The position numbers and the translations under genes are program-made. 64,000 nt of DNA from Micropruina glycogenica. Lineage in GTDB: Bacteria > Actinomycetota > Actinomycetes > Propionibacteriales > Propionibacteriaceae. A model generated the notes under the pieces. That model had not been told where the DNA came from. It made no database searches and saw only the letters and a list, made by a program, of their open reading frames with translations. The stretch lies in the NCBI RefSeq assembly GCF_900289045.1, contig NZ_LT985188.1:62001-126000 (forward strand), read 5' to 3'. This document shows positions 24,685 through 33,511 of the stretch, piece by piece; the first letter of the stretch is position 1, and each line of letters opens with the position of its first letter.

Positions 24685-25864
24685 CCCCCGTGGCACCACG
24701 CCAGGCCGCTTGGCAGGTGGTGGCGGTGGCGTTTACGCTGAACTGTTCATGCGTGGCACACGCCGCAGATCGAGCGAGTTGAACGTTGCGTTCGGGCTCG
24801 CGCAGGATGGCCTTCATGGCTTCGGCGAACCCCGCCACGTCACCAGGTGCGACCAGTCGTCCACGGTCAGTGCAGAGCACAGTGCCCGCGCCCAAGGGTG
24901 CGTCCGGTGGTGCGCCTACGATCTCACCGACTCCGCCGCCCAGCGTCGCAATTACGGGCACATGCCTCGCCATCGCCTCGAGGATGACCTGCCCGAAGGG
25001 TTCTGGCAATGGTGAGGCATGAACCAGTGCAGTGAAGCCATCGATCGCGGCCCGCGGGTCGGGCGCCCATCCCGTCCACTCGACGCGGTTCGCGATGCCG
25101 AGTTCATCGGCCAACTGTCTGACCTCGACTGCGTAGGGGTGATCGGAAAACAGTGCCTCGCCGACGATTCGGAATCGGACGTCAGGATGGTCTTTGCTGA
25201 CGAGGGCGGCCGCCTGTATGAACTCGCGCTGCCCCTTGGTGTTGCTGATCCTGCCCAGCAGCCCGAACACCGGCGGCGTCGGGGGAGTGTGGTCGTCGGT
25301 AAAGGCGTCATCGGGCAACCCCGGATACGCCACTCTGACCCGCGAGGGGGGCAGCCTCGTCAGCCGGGCGACGTCGCGCGAGTTCGCGACCACATGTGTG
25401 GCTCGCCGGGCGAGCCGCCGCAGCGCGAACACCACTGGTGCGGCCAGATAGTCCGGAGCGATCCGGTCGTGCAGGTGCCATACCCAGGGCAGCCGGCTCC
25501 GCCAGGACGACAACTCGGCGAGCACGGCAGCCTTTAGCGAGTTGGCCACGACCAGGTCGGCATCCAGTCGCTGCACGCGTTGTGCCACTGTGCGGGCGAA
25601 GGCGAGTGAGTCCGATCCTGAGCGAACCAGGACGCGGGGATCGGTCAAGGTGGTCCGTGACTGGCCGGACGTGCGTTCCGGCATCTCCAGCACCTCGACG
25701 TCGATGCCGGCTTCTTCCAATGACACGCGGAAGGGGCCATCGCTGAACAGCAGCACCGAGACATCCCATGAGTCGTCCACGGCCAGCAGAAGCCGCTGGA
25801 GGGCAATCTCAGCGCCACCGAGTTGACCGGTGTGGTCCAGGACGACGACCCTTCGGCCGGTCAC
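24665..25864 (-). CDS. GT4-family glycosyltransferase
   Basis: 399 aa. VVVLDHTGQLGGAEIALQRLLLAV opens the GT-B N-domain; WHLHDRIAPDYLAAP and HVVANSRDVARLT follow. The C-domain shows VFGLLGRISNTKGQREFIQAAAL, FRIVGEALFSDHPY and HASPLPEPFGQVILEAMARHVPVIATLGGGVGEIV with the donor-site E-x7-E. It overlaps the next minus-strand GT4 gene upstream by 4 bases, so the two are cotranscribed. Its 3' end overlaps the plus-strand GT2 gene by 20 bases. Confidence 0.92.
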   Translation of the reverse strand: MTGRRVVVLDHTGQLGGAEIALQRLLLAVDDSWDVSVLLFSDGPFRVSLEEAGIDVEVLEMPERTSGQSRTTLTDPRVLVRSGSDSLAFARTVAQRVQRLDADLVVANSLKAAVLAELSSWRSRLPWVWHLHDRIAPDYLAAPVVFALRRLARRATHVVANSRDVARLTRLPPSRVRVAYPGLPDDAFTDDHTPPTPPVFGLLGRISNTKGQREFIQAAALVSKDHPDVRFRIVGEALFSDHPYAVEVRQLADELGIANRVEWTGWAPDPRAAIDGFTALVHASPLPEPFGQVILEAMARHVPVIATLGGGVGEIVGAPPDAPLGAGTVLCTDRGRLVAPGDVAGFAEAMKAILREPERNVQLARSAACATHEQFSVNATATTCQAAWRGATGASRPPD

Positions 25865-26892
25865 CGCCGCGCCTCTACGACTTTGGTGTAGAAGGCCCGC
25901 GTCTGTTCGGCCTGGATCTGTGGCGTGAGCAGATCGCGGTGGCGGAGGCGACCGGCCTCCGAGAGCGCGTCGCGTAGGGCAGGATCAGATGCGAGTTCGC
26001 GCATCGACGCTGCAGCCACGGCAACGTCACCGGGCTCGAACCCGTGGGCCAGCTCCTGTTGCGGCAGCGACTCGGCGTGGCCGCCCGCTACAGCCGCCAC
26101 GACCGGTAACCCGGCTGCCATGGCTTCCACCACTGTCAGGCCGAAGGGTTCAGCTGGAGCACTGGCCAGCAGTATCGAGCTGGACGCCATCAGCTGCGGA
26201 ACATCGTCGCGACGTCCCATGAACTCGGCGGAGCCAGCCACGCCCAGCGTGGTCGCGAGGCTCTCCAGTTCGGTGCGCAGGGCGCCGTCGCCGGCGAAGC
26301 GTATACGCCATCCCAGATCGGCAAGTCCAGACCCGGCGAAGGCGCGGAGGGCCACGTCGGTCGACTTCTCCTTTTCTAGCCGCTGCGCGACCAGAATGGA
26401 CGGTTCACGCTCGACGGCTGGGATGGTGGGTGTCGGCACCCCGGGAAGGATCACCGTGCTACAGCCTTCAATCCGGTCGGCTACGAATCGGCTGATTGAA
26501 ATTTGGCCGTCGAGGCCGGCGGCGATGAGCGGTGCCGCCAGAGACCCGATCCTGCTCGCCCCACGATGCTGCGCGAAGTGCCGGGTTGTTACCACTTTCG
26601 ACGTTCGATTGAGCATCGCGCGCGTGCTGACAGCAACGAGTTCGGCGTCTGTCATGTGTGTGTGGATCACGTCGGCATCGCGGAATCGGCGCAAACCGCG
26701 GGCCAAGTCCGACAACGAGCCTCCCGGCGAGAACCGTACGCCTTGGGCGCGCAGTTCAGCATGCATGGTGACAGGGGAGCCGCCGACCACTGCCACGTCG
26801 TCGCCCATCGAGGATTGTGCGGTTGCCAAAGTGGCAATGTAGCGCTCGACACCGTAAAAGGCGTCTGAGTGCACGATGTGCAGAATCCTCAT
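25861..26892 (-). CDS. GT4-family glycosyltransferase
   Basis: 343 aa from ATG 26892; the upstream in-frame sequence lacks any family similarity. RILHIVHSDAFYGVERYIATLAT, DVIHTHMTDAELVAVSTRA and VVTTRHFAQHRG build the N-domain. SILVAQRLEKEKSTDVALRAFAG, IRFAGDGALRTELES and ASAPAEPFGLTVVEAMAAGLPVVAAVAGGHAE build the C-domain. It is the first gene of a two-gene minus-strand unit, diverging from the C-methyltransferase-like gene. The 26893-27074 gap shows no clear promoter. Confidence 0.92.
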   Translation of the reverse strand: MRILHIVHSDAFYGVERYIATLATAQSSMGDDVAVVGGSPVTMHAELRAQGVRFSPGGSLSDLARGLRRFRDADVIHTHMTDAELVAVSTRAMLNRTSKVVTTRHFAQHRGASRIGSLAAPLIAAGLDGQISISRFVADRIEGCSTVILPGVPTPTIPAVEREPSILVAQRLEKEKSTDVALRAFAGSGLADLGWRIRFAGDGALRTELESLATTLGVAGSAEFMGRRDDVPQLMASSSILLASAPAEPFGLTVVEAMAAGLPVVAAVAGGHAESLPQQELAHGFEPGDVAVAAASMRELASDPALRDALSEAGRLRHRDLLTPQIQAEQTRAFYTKVVEARR

Positions 26893-27074
26893 CCAATGCC
26901 TTTTCTGTGGATGCCCCCGCGCGGTGCGACCCACGCCGCCCGTCGAGTGCCGCTGGGCCAATCTCGCCGATCACTCTAGCCGCATACTGATGGCCAACCT
27001 TCTCGGAGGCAACGCGGGCCGGTAGGTTGAGGGCACCGCAACCGACACGATGGATGATCGCCACAGGGGGAAGC

Positions 27075-28229
27075 ATGCCGAGCACCGCACTGCCACAGCC
27101 GATTTCGCAATGGCGCGACCGATGGTCTGGTGAACCGGGCGGCGTAGTGGTACTCGACCTGGGGGAACAACCTCCGTCCGATCTCTTCCCGATCCCCGGC
27201 GACCCGTTGCCCGATCCGGCCTACTCCACACGCATGGTGCTCAGTTCCGTGAGCGGGCTGCTGCAACTTGAGGATGATCCCACCAGTCCGGAGGAGCCGA
27301 TCGGCATTGAGCCAGCCGCTTTGGTGAGGCAAGCCGAGCTGTGCGTAGACGACGCGGAGGCCGCCGGTTTCGTGATCCCCGGAACGCGGGTGCTGGAGTA
27401 TCCCAGTCCACACGGAGGATCCTGGGCCAAGCAGCTCGCTCGTCGGGCGATGGTCGAGGTGACTGCCGGAGAGGCCGACCTATTGGTGGACGTGCACGGC
27501 ATGATGCACGACGCCGACCAGCATGCGGCCTTCACCGAACGGCTCGATCACATGGGCCCGGACAGCGTGCTGCTGATGATGATTCACAATGCGACCTCAA
27601 TTGTTCGTAATGGCATGTGGAATGCCTTGAAGAATGGACATTTCGCCTACTACACAACCCCGAGCCTGGTCGGAATGGCCAACGAGATCGGGTTGGTGGG
27701 AGTGGGTGCGTGGGAGTACCCGCTGTATGGCAACGGCACCACGATGCTCGCCTTTGCTCGGCAGGGCAGCCGCTGGGGCAGTGAGGCCGACGCGGTGACC
27801 GCCCTGATCGCGAAGGAGCTGTCCGAAGGTGCCACGGATGCGCAGTGGGTCTCCTCGTTGAACCGATCCTTGACCGAGTCGGTGGCCGCAATTCGCGCAT
27901 ACCTCGATGACGCTGCCAGCCGGAGCCTGACCGTCGGCGGCTACGGAGCTGCGTCACGCACGTCGGCTCTGTTGTGCTGTGCGGAAGTGACCGTCGACGA
28001 AGTGATGATGATCGCCGATGCAGCCCCGGGTAAGCATGGCCGCGCCATGCCTAGGAACCGGATTCCTATCGTCTCGCCGGCCGACTTGATTGCGGCACGT
28101 CCCGACCGAGTACTGCTGTTCGTACCGGATCTGCTGCCGGAGGTGCGGACGGCTTACCCCCAGATCGAGGCAAACGGTGGACGCTGGGTTGTCATGGATC
28201 CCACGCCGCGTGAGATTCAAGCCGATTGA
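27075..28229 (+). CDS. Degenerate C-methyltransferase-like protein (TylC3/TcaB9 family) lacking zinc cysteines
   Basis: 384 aa from ATG 27075 (GGGGGAAG just upstream). The N-terminal VVVLDLGEQPPSDLFPIPG...MVLSSVSGLLQL follows the family's 'DLG-x-x-P...C-x-x-C-LVQL' layout, but the zinc-binding Cys are absent. The SAM loop, usually E-x-G-x-N-x-G, reads VLEYPSPHGGSW. NGHFAYYTTPSLVGMANEIGLVGV keeps the catalytic His-Tyr region, though the usual Glu before His is Gly. The C-terminal domain (VGGYGAASRTSALLC...GKHGRAMPRNRIPIVSP) is well kept. Normal members methylate C3 of NDP-4-keto-6-deoxysugars. Next to CDP-sugar genes such a role is likely, but activity is uncertain. Confidence 0.72.
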   Translation: MPSTALPQPISQWRDRWSGEPGGVVVLDLGEQPPSDLFPIPGDPLPDPAYSTRMVLSSVSGLLQLEDDPTSPEEPIGIEPAALVRQAELCVDDAEAAGFVIPGTRVLEYPSPHGGSWAKQLARRAMVEVTAGEADLLVDVHGMMHDADQHAAFTERLDHMGPDSVLLMMIHNATSIVRNGMWNALKNGHFAYYTTPSLVGMANEIGLVGVGAWEYPLYGNGTTMLAFARQGSRWGSEADAVTALIAKELSEGATDAQWVSSLNRSLTESVAAIRAYLDDAASRSLTVGGYGAASRTSALLCCAEVTVDEVMMIADAAPGKHGRAMPRNRIPIVSPADLIAARPDRVLLFVPDLLPEVRTAYPQIEANGGRWVVMDPTPREIQAD

Positions 28230-28957
28230 GCCGCAACCTTCTTGCGGGCGAGACACATCAACGTGAAACCCATGTTCCGACCCTCCTCCCATCGCTTGAA
28301 GCGTTGGAGAGTGCCGGACAGGTGAAGCTTGGCCGCAAGGTGCTCCATCTTATCGGAGTTGACAATGTGTAAAGGGCCATCGAAAAACTTCGGACAGACG
28401 GATCTTAGTTCCATAACTTGGAACTCACGTTCCACAAGTTCGCGCAGTTCGTCAATGTCTAGCCACTTTCGGTACCAGCCAGGATTGGGCAGGTGCCTGA
28501 TGCTTCTCTCCATGACAGGCCGGTTCTGACTTGCTATGACGAAGATACCTCCGGGCTTCAGAAGGTCTGCTATTCGCTTGAGGAAGCCTATCTGATCCTC
28601 GAAATGCGAGATCGTCTCAACAGTAACGACTGCGTCGTAGGAGCCCCTGTCACCTAACTCTGTCGTGAGGAAGTCGCCAGCCACAAAGCGAACATTTGGT
28701 TGATCGGCAAAGCGCTCGGATGCCTGCATCACTACTTTGTCGGCGTAGTCGGTTGCCGTGACGCGTCCGATGCGGACCAGTCTGTTTTCAAGCCATGCCG
28801 TGCCACAGCCGACGTCGAGAATTTGAGGGTTGTCAACGGTCAGATTCGTTTGTAGCCACTCTTCGATGAGCGAGCCCTGCGCGACCTGTACAGGACCCAA
28901 TCCGTCATCCCGGTTGCTGCTGAGGTTCCACTCAGTCCAGGCACTTCGTGCATCCAT
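28217..28957 (-). CDS. Class I SAM-dependent methyltransferase
   Basis: 246 aa. PQILDVGCGTAWLENRLVRIGRVTATDYAD is SAM motif I and the acidic end of beta-2; VRFVAGDFLTTEL and YDAVVTVETISHFEDQIGFLKRIADLLKPGGIFVIASQN are motifs II-III of the Methyltransf_11/23 type. It probably methylates a sugar hydroxyl or amine in the glycan; the substrate is not visible. It converges with, and overlaps by 13 bases, the C-methyltransferase-like gene. Its sequence is noticeably A+T-richer than the rest of the island. Confidence 0.88.
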   Translation of the reverse strand: MDARSAWTEWNLSSNRDDGLGPVQVAQGSLIEEWLQTNLTVDNPQILDVGCGTAWLENRLVRIGRVTATDYADKVVMQASERFADQPNVRFVAGDFLTTELGDRGSYDAVVTVETISHFEDQIGFLKRIADLLKPGGIFVIASQNRPVMERSIRHLPNPGWYRKWLDIDELRELVEREFQVMELRSVCPKFFDGPLHIVNSDKMEHLAAKLHLSGTLQRFKRWEEGRNMGFTLMCLARKKVAAQSA

Positions 28958-28986
28958 CTCTGCTAGTCCCCAACTCGTCGATCATT

Positions 28987-29538
28987 TCAAGCGACCCCGA
29001 GGAACCGCCTATACTCGGCCCAGGATTGGCCCTGGCGGTCGCGTTCGCTGACGATTGTGATCGGCGCAGGCCAGGGTACCGCGAGTTCCGGGTCAGCGAA
29101 GTTTACAGTGGTGTCCTCGCCGGGTCCGTAGAAGTCATCGATCTTGTAGCAGAAGTCGGTCACGCTTGTGAGGGCCTGGTAGCCGTGCAGGAAGCCGCGC
29201 GGAATGTAGACCTGCCGATGCAACTGGTCGTCGAGCAGGAAGGTTCGCATCTCGCCGAATGTGGGCGAGCCGACCCGGGTGTCGATCGCGACGTCCAGCA
29301 CTGCCCCGTGCGCGCATCGAACAAGCTTGGCCTCCCCGCGATTGAGCCTGCCGTGCAGCCCTCTCACCACACCCTGATAAGAGCGGGACTGATTCTCCTG
29401 CATGAAGCTGGTCGGGTCGACCCCCGCCTCCGCCGCGATCTTGACATCGAAGGTTCGGGTGAAGTAGCCGCGCTCGTCTCTGGCCGGCGTCGGCTCAAAG
29501 ACGATCAATCCCTCAATGCCGGTTTCAATGATCTTCAT
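28987..29538 (-). CDS. RmlC-like NDP-4-keto-6-deoxysugar 3,5-epimerase
   Basis: 183 aa from ATG 29538, a cupin. GVVRGLHGRLNRGEAKLVRCAHGAVLDVAIDTRVGSPTFGEMRTFLL carries the catalytic His and substrate Arg/Lys. YIPRGFLHGYQALTSVTDFCYKIDDFYGPGEDTTVNFADPELAVPWP carries the second His, the Tyr and the end signature of RmlC. Adjacent RfbG supplies CDP-4-keto-6-deoxyglucose, so this enzyme may work on the CDP-sugar, as 3-, 5- or 3,5-epimerase, rather than on dTDP-sugar. It lies 10 bases after rfbG in a two-gene operon. Confidence 0.9.
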   Translation of the reverse strand: MKIIETGIEGLIVFEPTPARDERGYFTRTFDVKIAAEAGVDPTSFMQENQSRSYQGVVRGLHGRLNRGEAKLVRCAHGAVLDVAIDTRVGSPTFGEMRTFLLDDQLHRQVYIPRGFLHGYQALTSVTDFCYKIDDFYGPGEDTTVNFADPELAVPWPAPITIVSERDRQGQSWAEYRRFLGVA

Positions 29539-29548
29539 GGCGCTCAGC

Positions 29549-30604
29549 CTAGGAGTCGTGGGCTCGTCGGGCCACGTACTCCGCAATCTGGCCCTCCGTC
29601 ACCTCTCGCGGAGTCTTGCCGCCGCGCACGGCGGACTCCCAGTTCGCCACCCACGCGATTGCCTCGTCGACGTCGAGCAGGGGTCGCCAACCAAGCTCGT
29701 GCCGAGCCAGCGCCGAGTCCACCGACAGCAGACCGGCTTCGTGAGGCCCGGCTTCGCCGGTGGAGCGCCAGCGTCCGCCCCCCCAATGTTCGCCGAGGCG
29801 TTCGGTGACCTCCGCAACGGTGAGGACGTCGTCGGCGGTAGGACCGAAGTTCCAAGCGGTCGCATTGAGGTTCGGGCCCAGTTGCTCGGCGAGTGTCAGA
29901 TACCCGCTCAGCGGCTCCAGGACGTGCTGCCACGGGCGGGTTGCCTGCGGATAGCGCAGCATCGCCTCGCGGCCCTCCGCCATCGACGTAACCACCTCGG
30001 GGATGAGCGCGTCGGGCGTCGCGTCTCCGCCGCCGATCACGTTGCCTGCGCGGGCGGTGGCAACCGCGTAGCCAGTGCGAGGAAACGACACCGCGAACGA
30101 ATAAGTGGCCAGCTCTGCAGCGGCTTTGCTGGCGCTGTAGGGGTCATCGCCGCCCAATGTGTCAGTCTCGCGGTAGGCCCATTGCCATTCATTGTTGCGG
30201 TAGACCTTGTCGGTGGTCACCACGACACAGGACTTCACGTTTTCGATGGACCGGGTCACATCCAACACGGTTACCGTGCCGTCGACGTTGACCGAAAAGG
30301 TTTCGCGAGGGCTGGCGTAGCCCTCGCGCACGGTGGTCTGGGCGGCCAGATGAAGCACGATGTCGGGGTCACATGTCCGCATGGCCCATTGCAGCTTGTC
30401 CTGGTCGCGAACGTCGCCGCGAACGTCACGGCTGAGCACCTCGGCCACGCGGGCCCGATGGAACAGAAAGTGCTGCGGCGTCTCTAGGGCGTACCCGTGC
30501 GTTTCGGCGCCCAAGCGGGCCAGCAGCAGGCACAACCAGGCGCCTTTGAAGCCGGTGTGGCCCGTCACGAATACCCGCCGTCCACGCCAGTACGATGCCC
30601 GCAT
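29549..30604 (-). CDS. rfbG: CDP-glucose 4,6-dehydratase
   Basis: 351 aa short-chain dehydrogenase. The NAD loop is FVTGHTGFKGAWLCLLL, typical of RfbG, with HLAAQTTVREGYASPRETFSVNVDGT and TTDKVYRNNEWQWAYRETDTLGGDDPYSASKAAAEL (active-site Tyr-x3-Lys). ARAGNVIGGGD and WQHVLEPLSGYLTLAEQL are family-specific. It converts CDP-glucose to CDP-4-keto-6-deoxyglucose, the parent of CDP-dideoxy and branched sugars. It diverges from the aminotransferase/rfbF operon by 78 bases, so both halves of the CDP pathway face each other. Confidence 0.95.
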   Translation of the reverse strand: MRASYWRGRRVFVTGHTGFKGAWLCLLLARLGAETHGYALETPQHFLFHRARVAEVLSRDVRGDVRDQDKLQWAMRTCDPDIVLHLAAQTTVREGYASPRETFSVNVDGTVTVLDVTRSIENVKSCVVVTTDKVYRNNEWQWAYRETDTLGGDDPYSASKAAAELATYSFAVSFPRTGYAVATARAGNVIGGGDATPDALIPEVVTSMAEGREAMLRYPQATRPWQHVLEPLSGYLTLAEQLGPNLNATAWNFGPTADDVLTVAEVTERLGEHWGGGRWRSTGEAGPHEAGLLSVDSALARHELGWRPLLDVDEAIAWVANWESAVRGGKTPREVTEGQIAEYVARRAHDS

Positions 30605-30682
30605 GGAGTAACGCTATCGTGTCGATCTACGGGTCTGGCCAATGAGCGATTCAGGCGGCAATTCAGCAGGTGGGGGAAGAAG

Positions 30683-32041
30683 ATGAGTAACCGAGCGCAT
30701 GATCGTACCTTCGATCGATCGAATGCGGCTCAGGCACGACTGCATCAGCTTGTGCCGGGGGGTGCGCACACTTATGCGCGCGGATCTGATCAGTGTCCAG
30801 AGTTCATCAGCCCGATCATTGAGCGCGGCGAAGGTGCTCGTGTCGTGGACGTGGACGGCAACTGGTTCGTTGAGTACGGCATGGGGTTGCGGGCGGTAAC
30901 GCTCGGCTACGGCTACCGACCGGTGGTTGAGGCCGCCTGCGAGGCCGCTCATGGCGGGCTGGGCTTCTCCCGTCCCAGTATCTGGGAGGTGCGGGCCGCT
31001 GAGGCGTTCCTGGCTCACGTTCCAGGGGCTGAGATGGTGAAGTTCGCCAAGAACGGTTCAGACGTTACGACTGCTGCGATCAAGCTGGCTAGGGCGTACA
31101 CGGGCCGCGATCTGGTGGCGATCTGTCGTACGCAACCCTTCTTTTCGGTGGACGACTGGTTCATCGGAACGACGCCGATGAGGGCCGGCATCCCGCAGGA
31201 CGAGCTCGCTCGTACCGTCGGTTTCGCATACAACGATCTTGACTCCTTGGATCGGCTGCTGGAGCAGCATCCCAAACAGATCGCGGCCGTCATCCTGGAG
31301 CAGGCAACAGCGACCGCCGAACCTGTGCCCGGCTTCCTCGAGGGCCTGAGGAAGCGGGCCGACCAGGAGGGCTTTCTGCTCGTCTTCGACGAGATGATCA
31401 CTGGGCTTCGCTGGTCCGTCGGCGGAGCCCAGGCTGTATACGGGGTCACACCCGATCTCTCCACGTGGGGCAAGGCGCTAGGCAACGGCTTCAGCGTCTC
31501 AGCCCTGGCCGGCAAGCGCGACATCATGGAACTTGGCGGCCTCAACACGGATCGTTCGCGAGTTTGGCTCCTCTCAACCACCCACGGTGGCGAAACCACC
31601 GGTCTGGCGGCCCTTCTGGCCGTCTACCGCACCTACGACGAACACGACGTGGTTGGTGAGATGGAGGCCAGTGGCGAACGGTTGCGTACCGGCCTGACAG
31701 AGTTGACCGCTCAGCACGGCCTGGCTGACTACGTCCCGATCATGGGACGCTCGACGTGCATGGTGTTCGGAACCAAAGACGCTGACGGGAAGCCGTCCCA
31801 ACCGTTCCGAACCCTCTTGCTGCAGGAATTGATGAAGCGGGGCGTGCTGTCCCCATCGCTGGTGATCTCGTGGGCGCACACGGATGAGGACCTGGCCGGC
31901 ACCCTGGCGGCCTTCGACGGGGCACTGGAGGTCTACGCCCGGGCCATGGAGGCCGGCACCGTCGACGGGTTGCTCGTTGGACGCCCCGTCGCTCCCGCGG
32001 TACGTGAGTTCGCTGCGCCGAGGGAACTGAGGCAGTCATGA
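30683..32041 (+). CDS. Class III PLP aminotransferase (glutamate-1-semialdehyde aminomutase-like)
   Basis: 452 aa from ATG 30683 (GGGGGAAGA upstream). LHQLVPGGAHTYARGSDQCPEFISPIIERGEGARVVDVDGNWFVEYGMG is the GSA-like start, VLVFDEMITGLRWSVGG-type (LLVFDEMITGLR) holds the PLP Asp, and DLSTWGKALGNGFSVSAL holds the PLP Lys. It is overlapped by rfbF (ATGA), so it belongs to the CDP-sugar operon rather than haem synthesis. It may aminate a keto sugar or a side-chain precursor. Class III enzymes of this subtype often sit beside rfbF in surface glycan loci; the exact substrate is unknown. Confidence 0.88.
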   Translation: MSNRAHDRTFDRSNAAQARLHQLVPGGAHTYARGSDQCPEFISPIIERGEGARVVDVDGNWFVEYGMGLRAVTLGYGYRPVVEAACEAAHGGLGFSRPSIWEVRAAEAFLAHVPGAEMVKFAKNGSDVTTAAIKLARAYTGRDLVAICRTQPFFSVDDWFIGTTPMRAGIPQDELARTVGFAYNDLDSLDRLLEQHPKQIAAVILEQATATAEPVPGFLEGLRKRADQEGFLLVFDEMITGLRWSVGGAQAVYGVTPDLSTWGKALGNGFSVSALAGKRDIMELGGLNTDRSRVWLLSTTHGGETTGLAALLAVYRTYDEHDVVGEMEASGERLRTGLTELTAQHGLADYVPIMGRSTCMVFGTKDADGKPSQPFRTLLLQELMKRGVLSPSLVISWAHTDEDLAGTLAAFDGALEVYARAMEAGTVDGLLVGRPVAPAVREFAAPRELRQS

Positions 32042-32862
32042 AGGTGGTTTTATTCTGCGGGGGCTATGGGATGCGCATGCGATCCGGCGATGCCCCACTG
32101 CCAAAACCAATGAGCCTTATTGGTGCGCGACCAATCCTGTGGCACATCATGCGCGGCTATGCCGAATTCGGTCACAAAGAATTCATACTCTGCCTGGGCT
32201 ATGGGGCTCAAATAATCAAGGACTACTTCTTGAACTACCGCGAGACGGGATCAAACGACTTCATCCTGTCCCATGGGGGCGCTGAGATTGAACTGCTTGA
32301 AACCGATATCACGGACTGGAAGATCACCTTCATCGACACCGGTTTGGAGACACCCATCGGCGAACGCCTTCGGCGGGTGCGCCCGTACTTGGGCAACGAT
32401 GAAATGTTCATGGCCAATTACGGCGACGGACTGTCGAATGTGGACCTCGACGATCTCGTCGCCCGATTGCCAGGCAATCATGTCGGCAGCCTGCTCGCGG
32501 TAACCCCGCAGGACTCCTTCCACGTCGTCGGAATCTCGCCCGAGGGCAACCTGACCGGGCTCGAGGCCGTCGCCGACATGGACATGCGCATCAACGGCGG
32601 CTTCTTCGTGCTGCGCCAGAGCATCTTCGACTATTTCAACGAGGGGGAGGATCTGGTGACCCACGCATGCTTACGGGCGGCCGCGGAGGGCCGCTTCCAA
32701 GCGAATCGGTTCGACGGGTTCTGGGCCTGCATGGACACCGTCAAAGAGCGTGCGTATCTGGAGGGCCTGGAGGAAACCGGGATGTCTCCCTGGAAGATCT
32801 GGCGCTCAGGTCACCCGACTGTCCGCGTAGCTCCGCCGCAGGCAGCGACCATCCCGGACTAA
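32038..32862 (+). CDS. rfbF: Glucose-1-phosphate cytidylyltransferase
   Basis: 274 aa. KVVLFCGGYGMRMRSGDAPLPKPMSLIGARPILWHIMRGYAEFGHKEFILCLGY is the RfbF nucleotide-binding start, with the RfbF-typical IIKDYFLNYRETGSNDF. MFMANYGDGLSNVDLDDLV carries the Asp for metal, and INGGFFVLRQSIFDY, GFWACMDTVKERAYLE complete the family pattern. It forms CDP-glucose from CTP and glucose-1-phosphate for RfbG. The ATG overlaps the aminotransferase stop by 4 bases. The 5' third of the gene is A+T-richer than its surroundings. Confidence 0.95.
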   Translation: MKVVLFCGGYGMRMRSGDAPLPKPMSLIGARPILWHIMRGYAEFGHKEFILCLGYGAQIIKDYFLNYRETGSNDFILSHGGAEIELLETDITDWKITFIDTGLETPIGERLRRVRPYLGNDEMFMANYGDGLSNVDLDDLVARLPGNHVGSLLAVTPQDSFHVVGISPEGNLTGLEAVADMDMRINGGFFVLRQSIFDYFNEGEDLVTHACLRAAAEGRFQANRFDGFWACMDTVKERAYLEGLEETGMSPWKIWRSGHPTVRVAPPQAATIPD

Positions 32863-32866
32863 AACC

Positions 32867-33511
32867 ATGTCCATAATGTTGCCTGACGGCCCCCTGACAG
32901 TCCTCTGCCTGGCCGCCCATCCCGACGACATCGAGATCGCTTGCGGCGGCACGCTACTCACCTTGGGGCGCGACCGCGAACTCGACGCCGTCTCGCTGGT
33001 TCTGACCGGCACCGCTGAGCGACGTGCGGAGGCTGCGGAGGCCACGGAGGCCTTCCTGCCCGGGGCACGGCTCGAGTTCGGCGGTGAGCCGGGCGACTTC
33101 GCTGACGGATACCTGCCTGAGCAGTGGGGACGAGTGAAACGACGTCTCCACGAACTCGCTGCCCACATGGCGGTGCCGCACCTCGTTTTCGCGCCACGAC
33201 CCGACGATGCGCACCAGGATCATCGGCTGCTCGGGCGCCTGGCGCCGACCGTGTGGCGCAACTCAACCATCATGCACTACGAGATCCCGAAGTGGGACGG
33301 CGACCTCGGCCGGCCCAATGTGTACGTGCCGCTGGCCGACGACATCGCTCGCGAGAAGGTCCGTGCGCTCAACGAGTGCTATCCGTCGCAGCATTCCAGG
33401 GACTGGTGGGACGACGAGTTGTTCCTGGGCTTCATGCGGGTGCGGGGCATGGAATGCAAGGGTCATTACGCCGAGGCATTCGTGGTGAACAAGCTCGTTA
33501 TGGTCACATGA
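32867..33511 (+). CDS. PIG-L family deacetylase
   Basis: 214 aa. LTVLCLAAHPDDIEIACGGTLL is the zinc motif (His-Pro-Asp-Asp), and FAPRPDDAHQDHRLLGRL supplies the remaining metal His. Family members remove an acetyl group from N-acetyl sugars such as GlcNAc-PI or bacillithiol and mycothiol precursors. In this operon, four bases after rfbF, it probably deacetylates an amino sugar or acts on the product of the aminotransferase. The stop overlaps the start of the next gene (ATGA). Confidence 0.9.
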   Translation: MSIMLPDGPLTVLCLAAHPDDIEIACGGTLLTLGRDRELDAVSLVLTGTAERRAEAAEATEAFLPGARLEFGGEPGDFADGYLPEQWGRVKRRLHELAAHMAVPHLVFAPRPDDAHQDHRLLGRLAPTVWRNSTIMHYEIPKWDGDLGRPNVYVPLADDIAREKVRALNECYPSQHSRDWWDDELFLGFMRVRGMECKGHYAEAFVVNKLVMVT

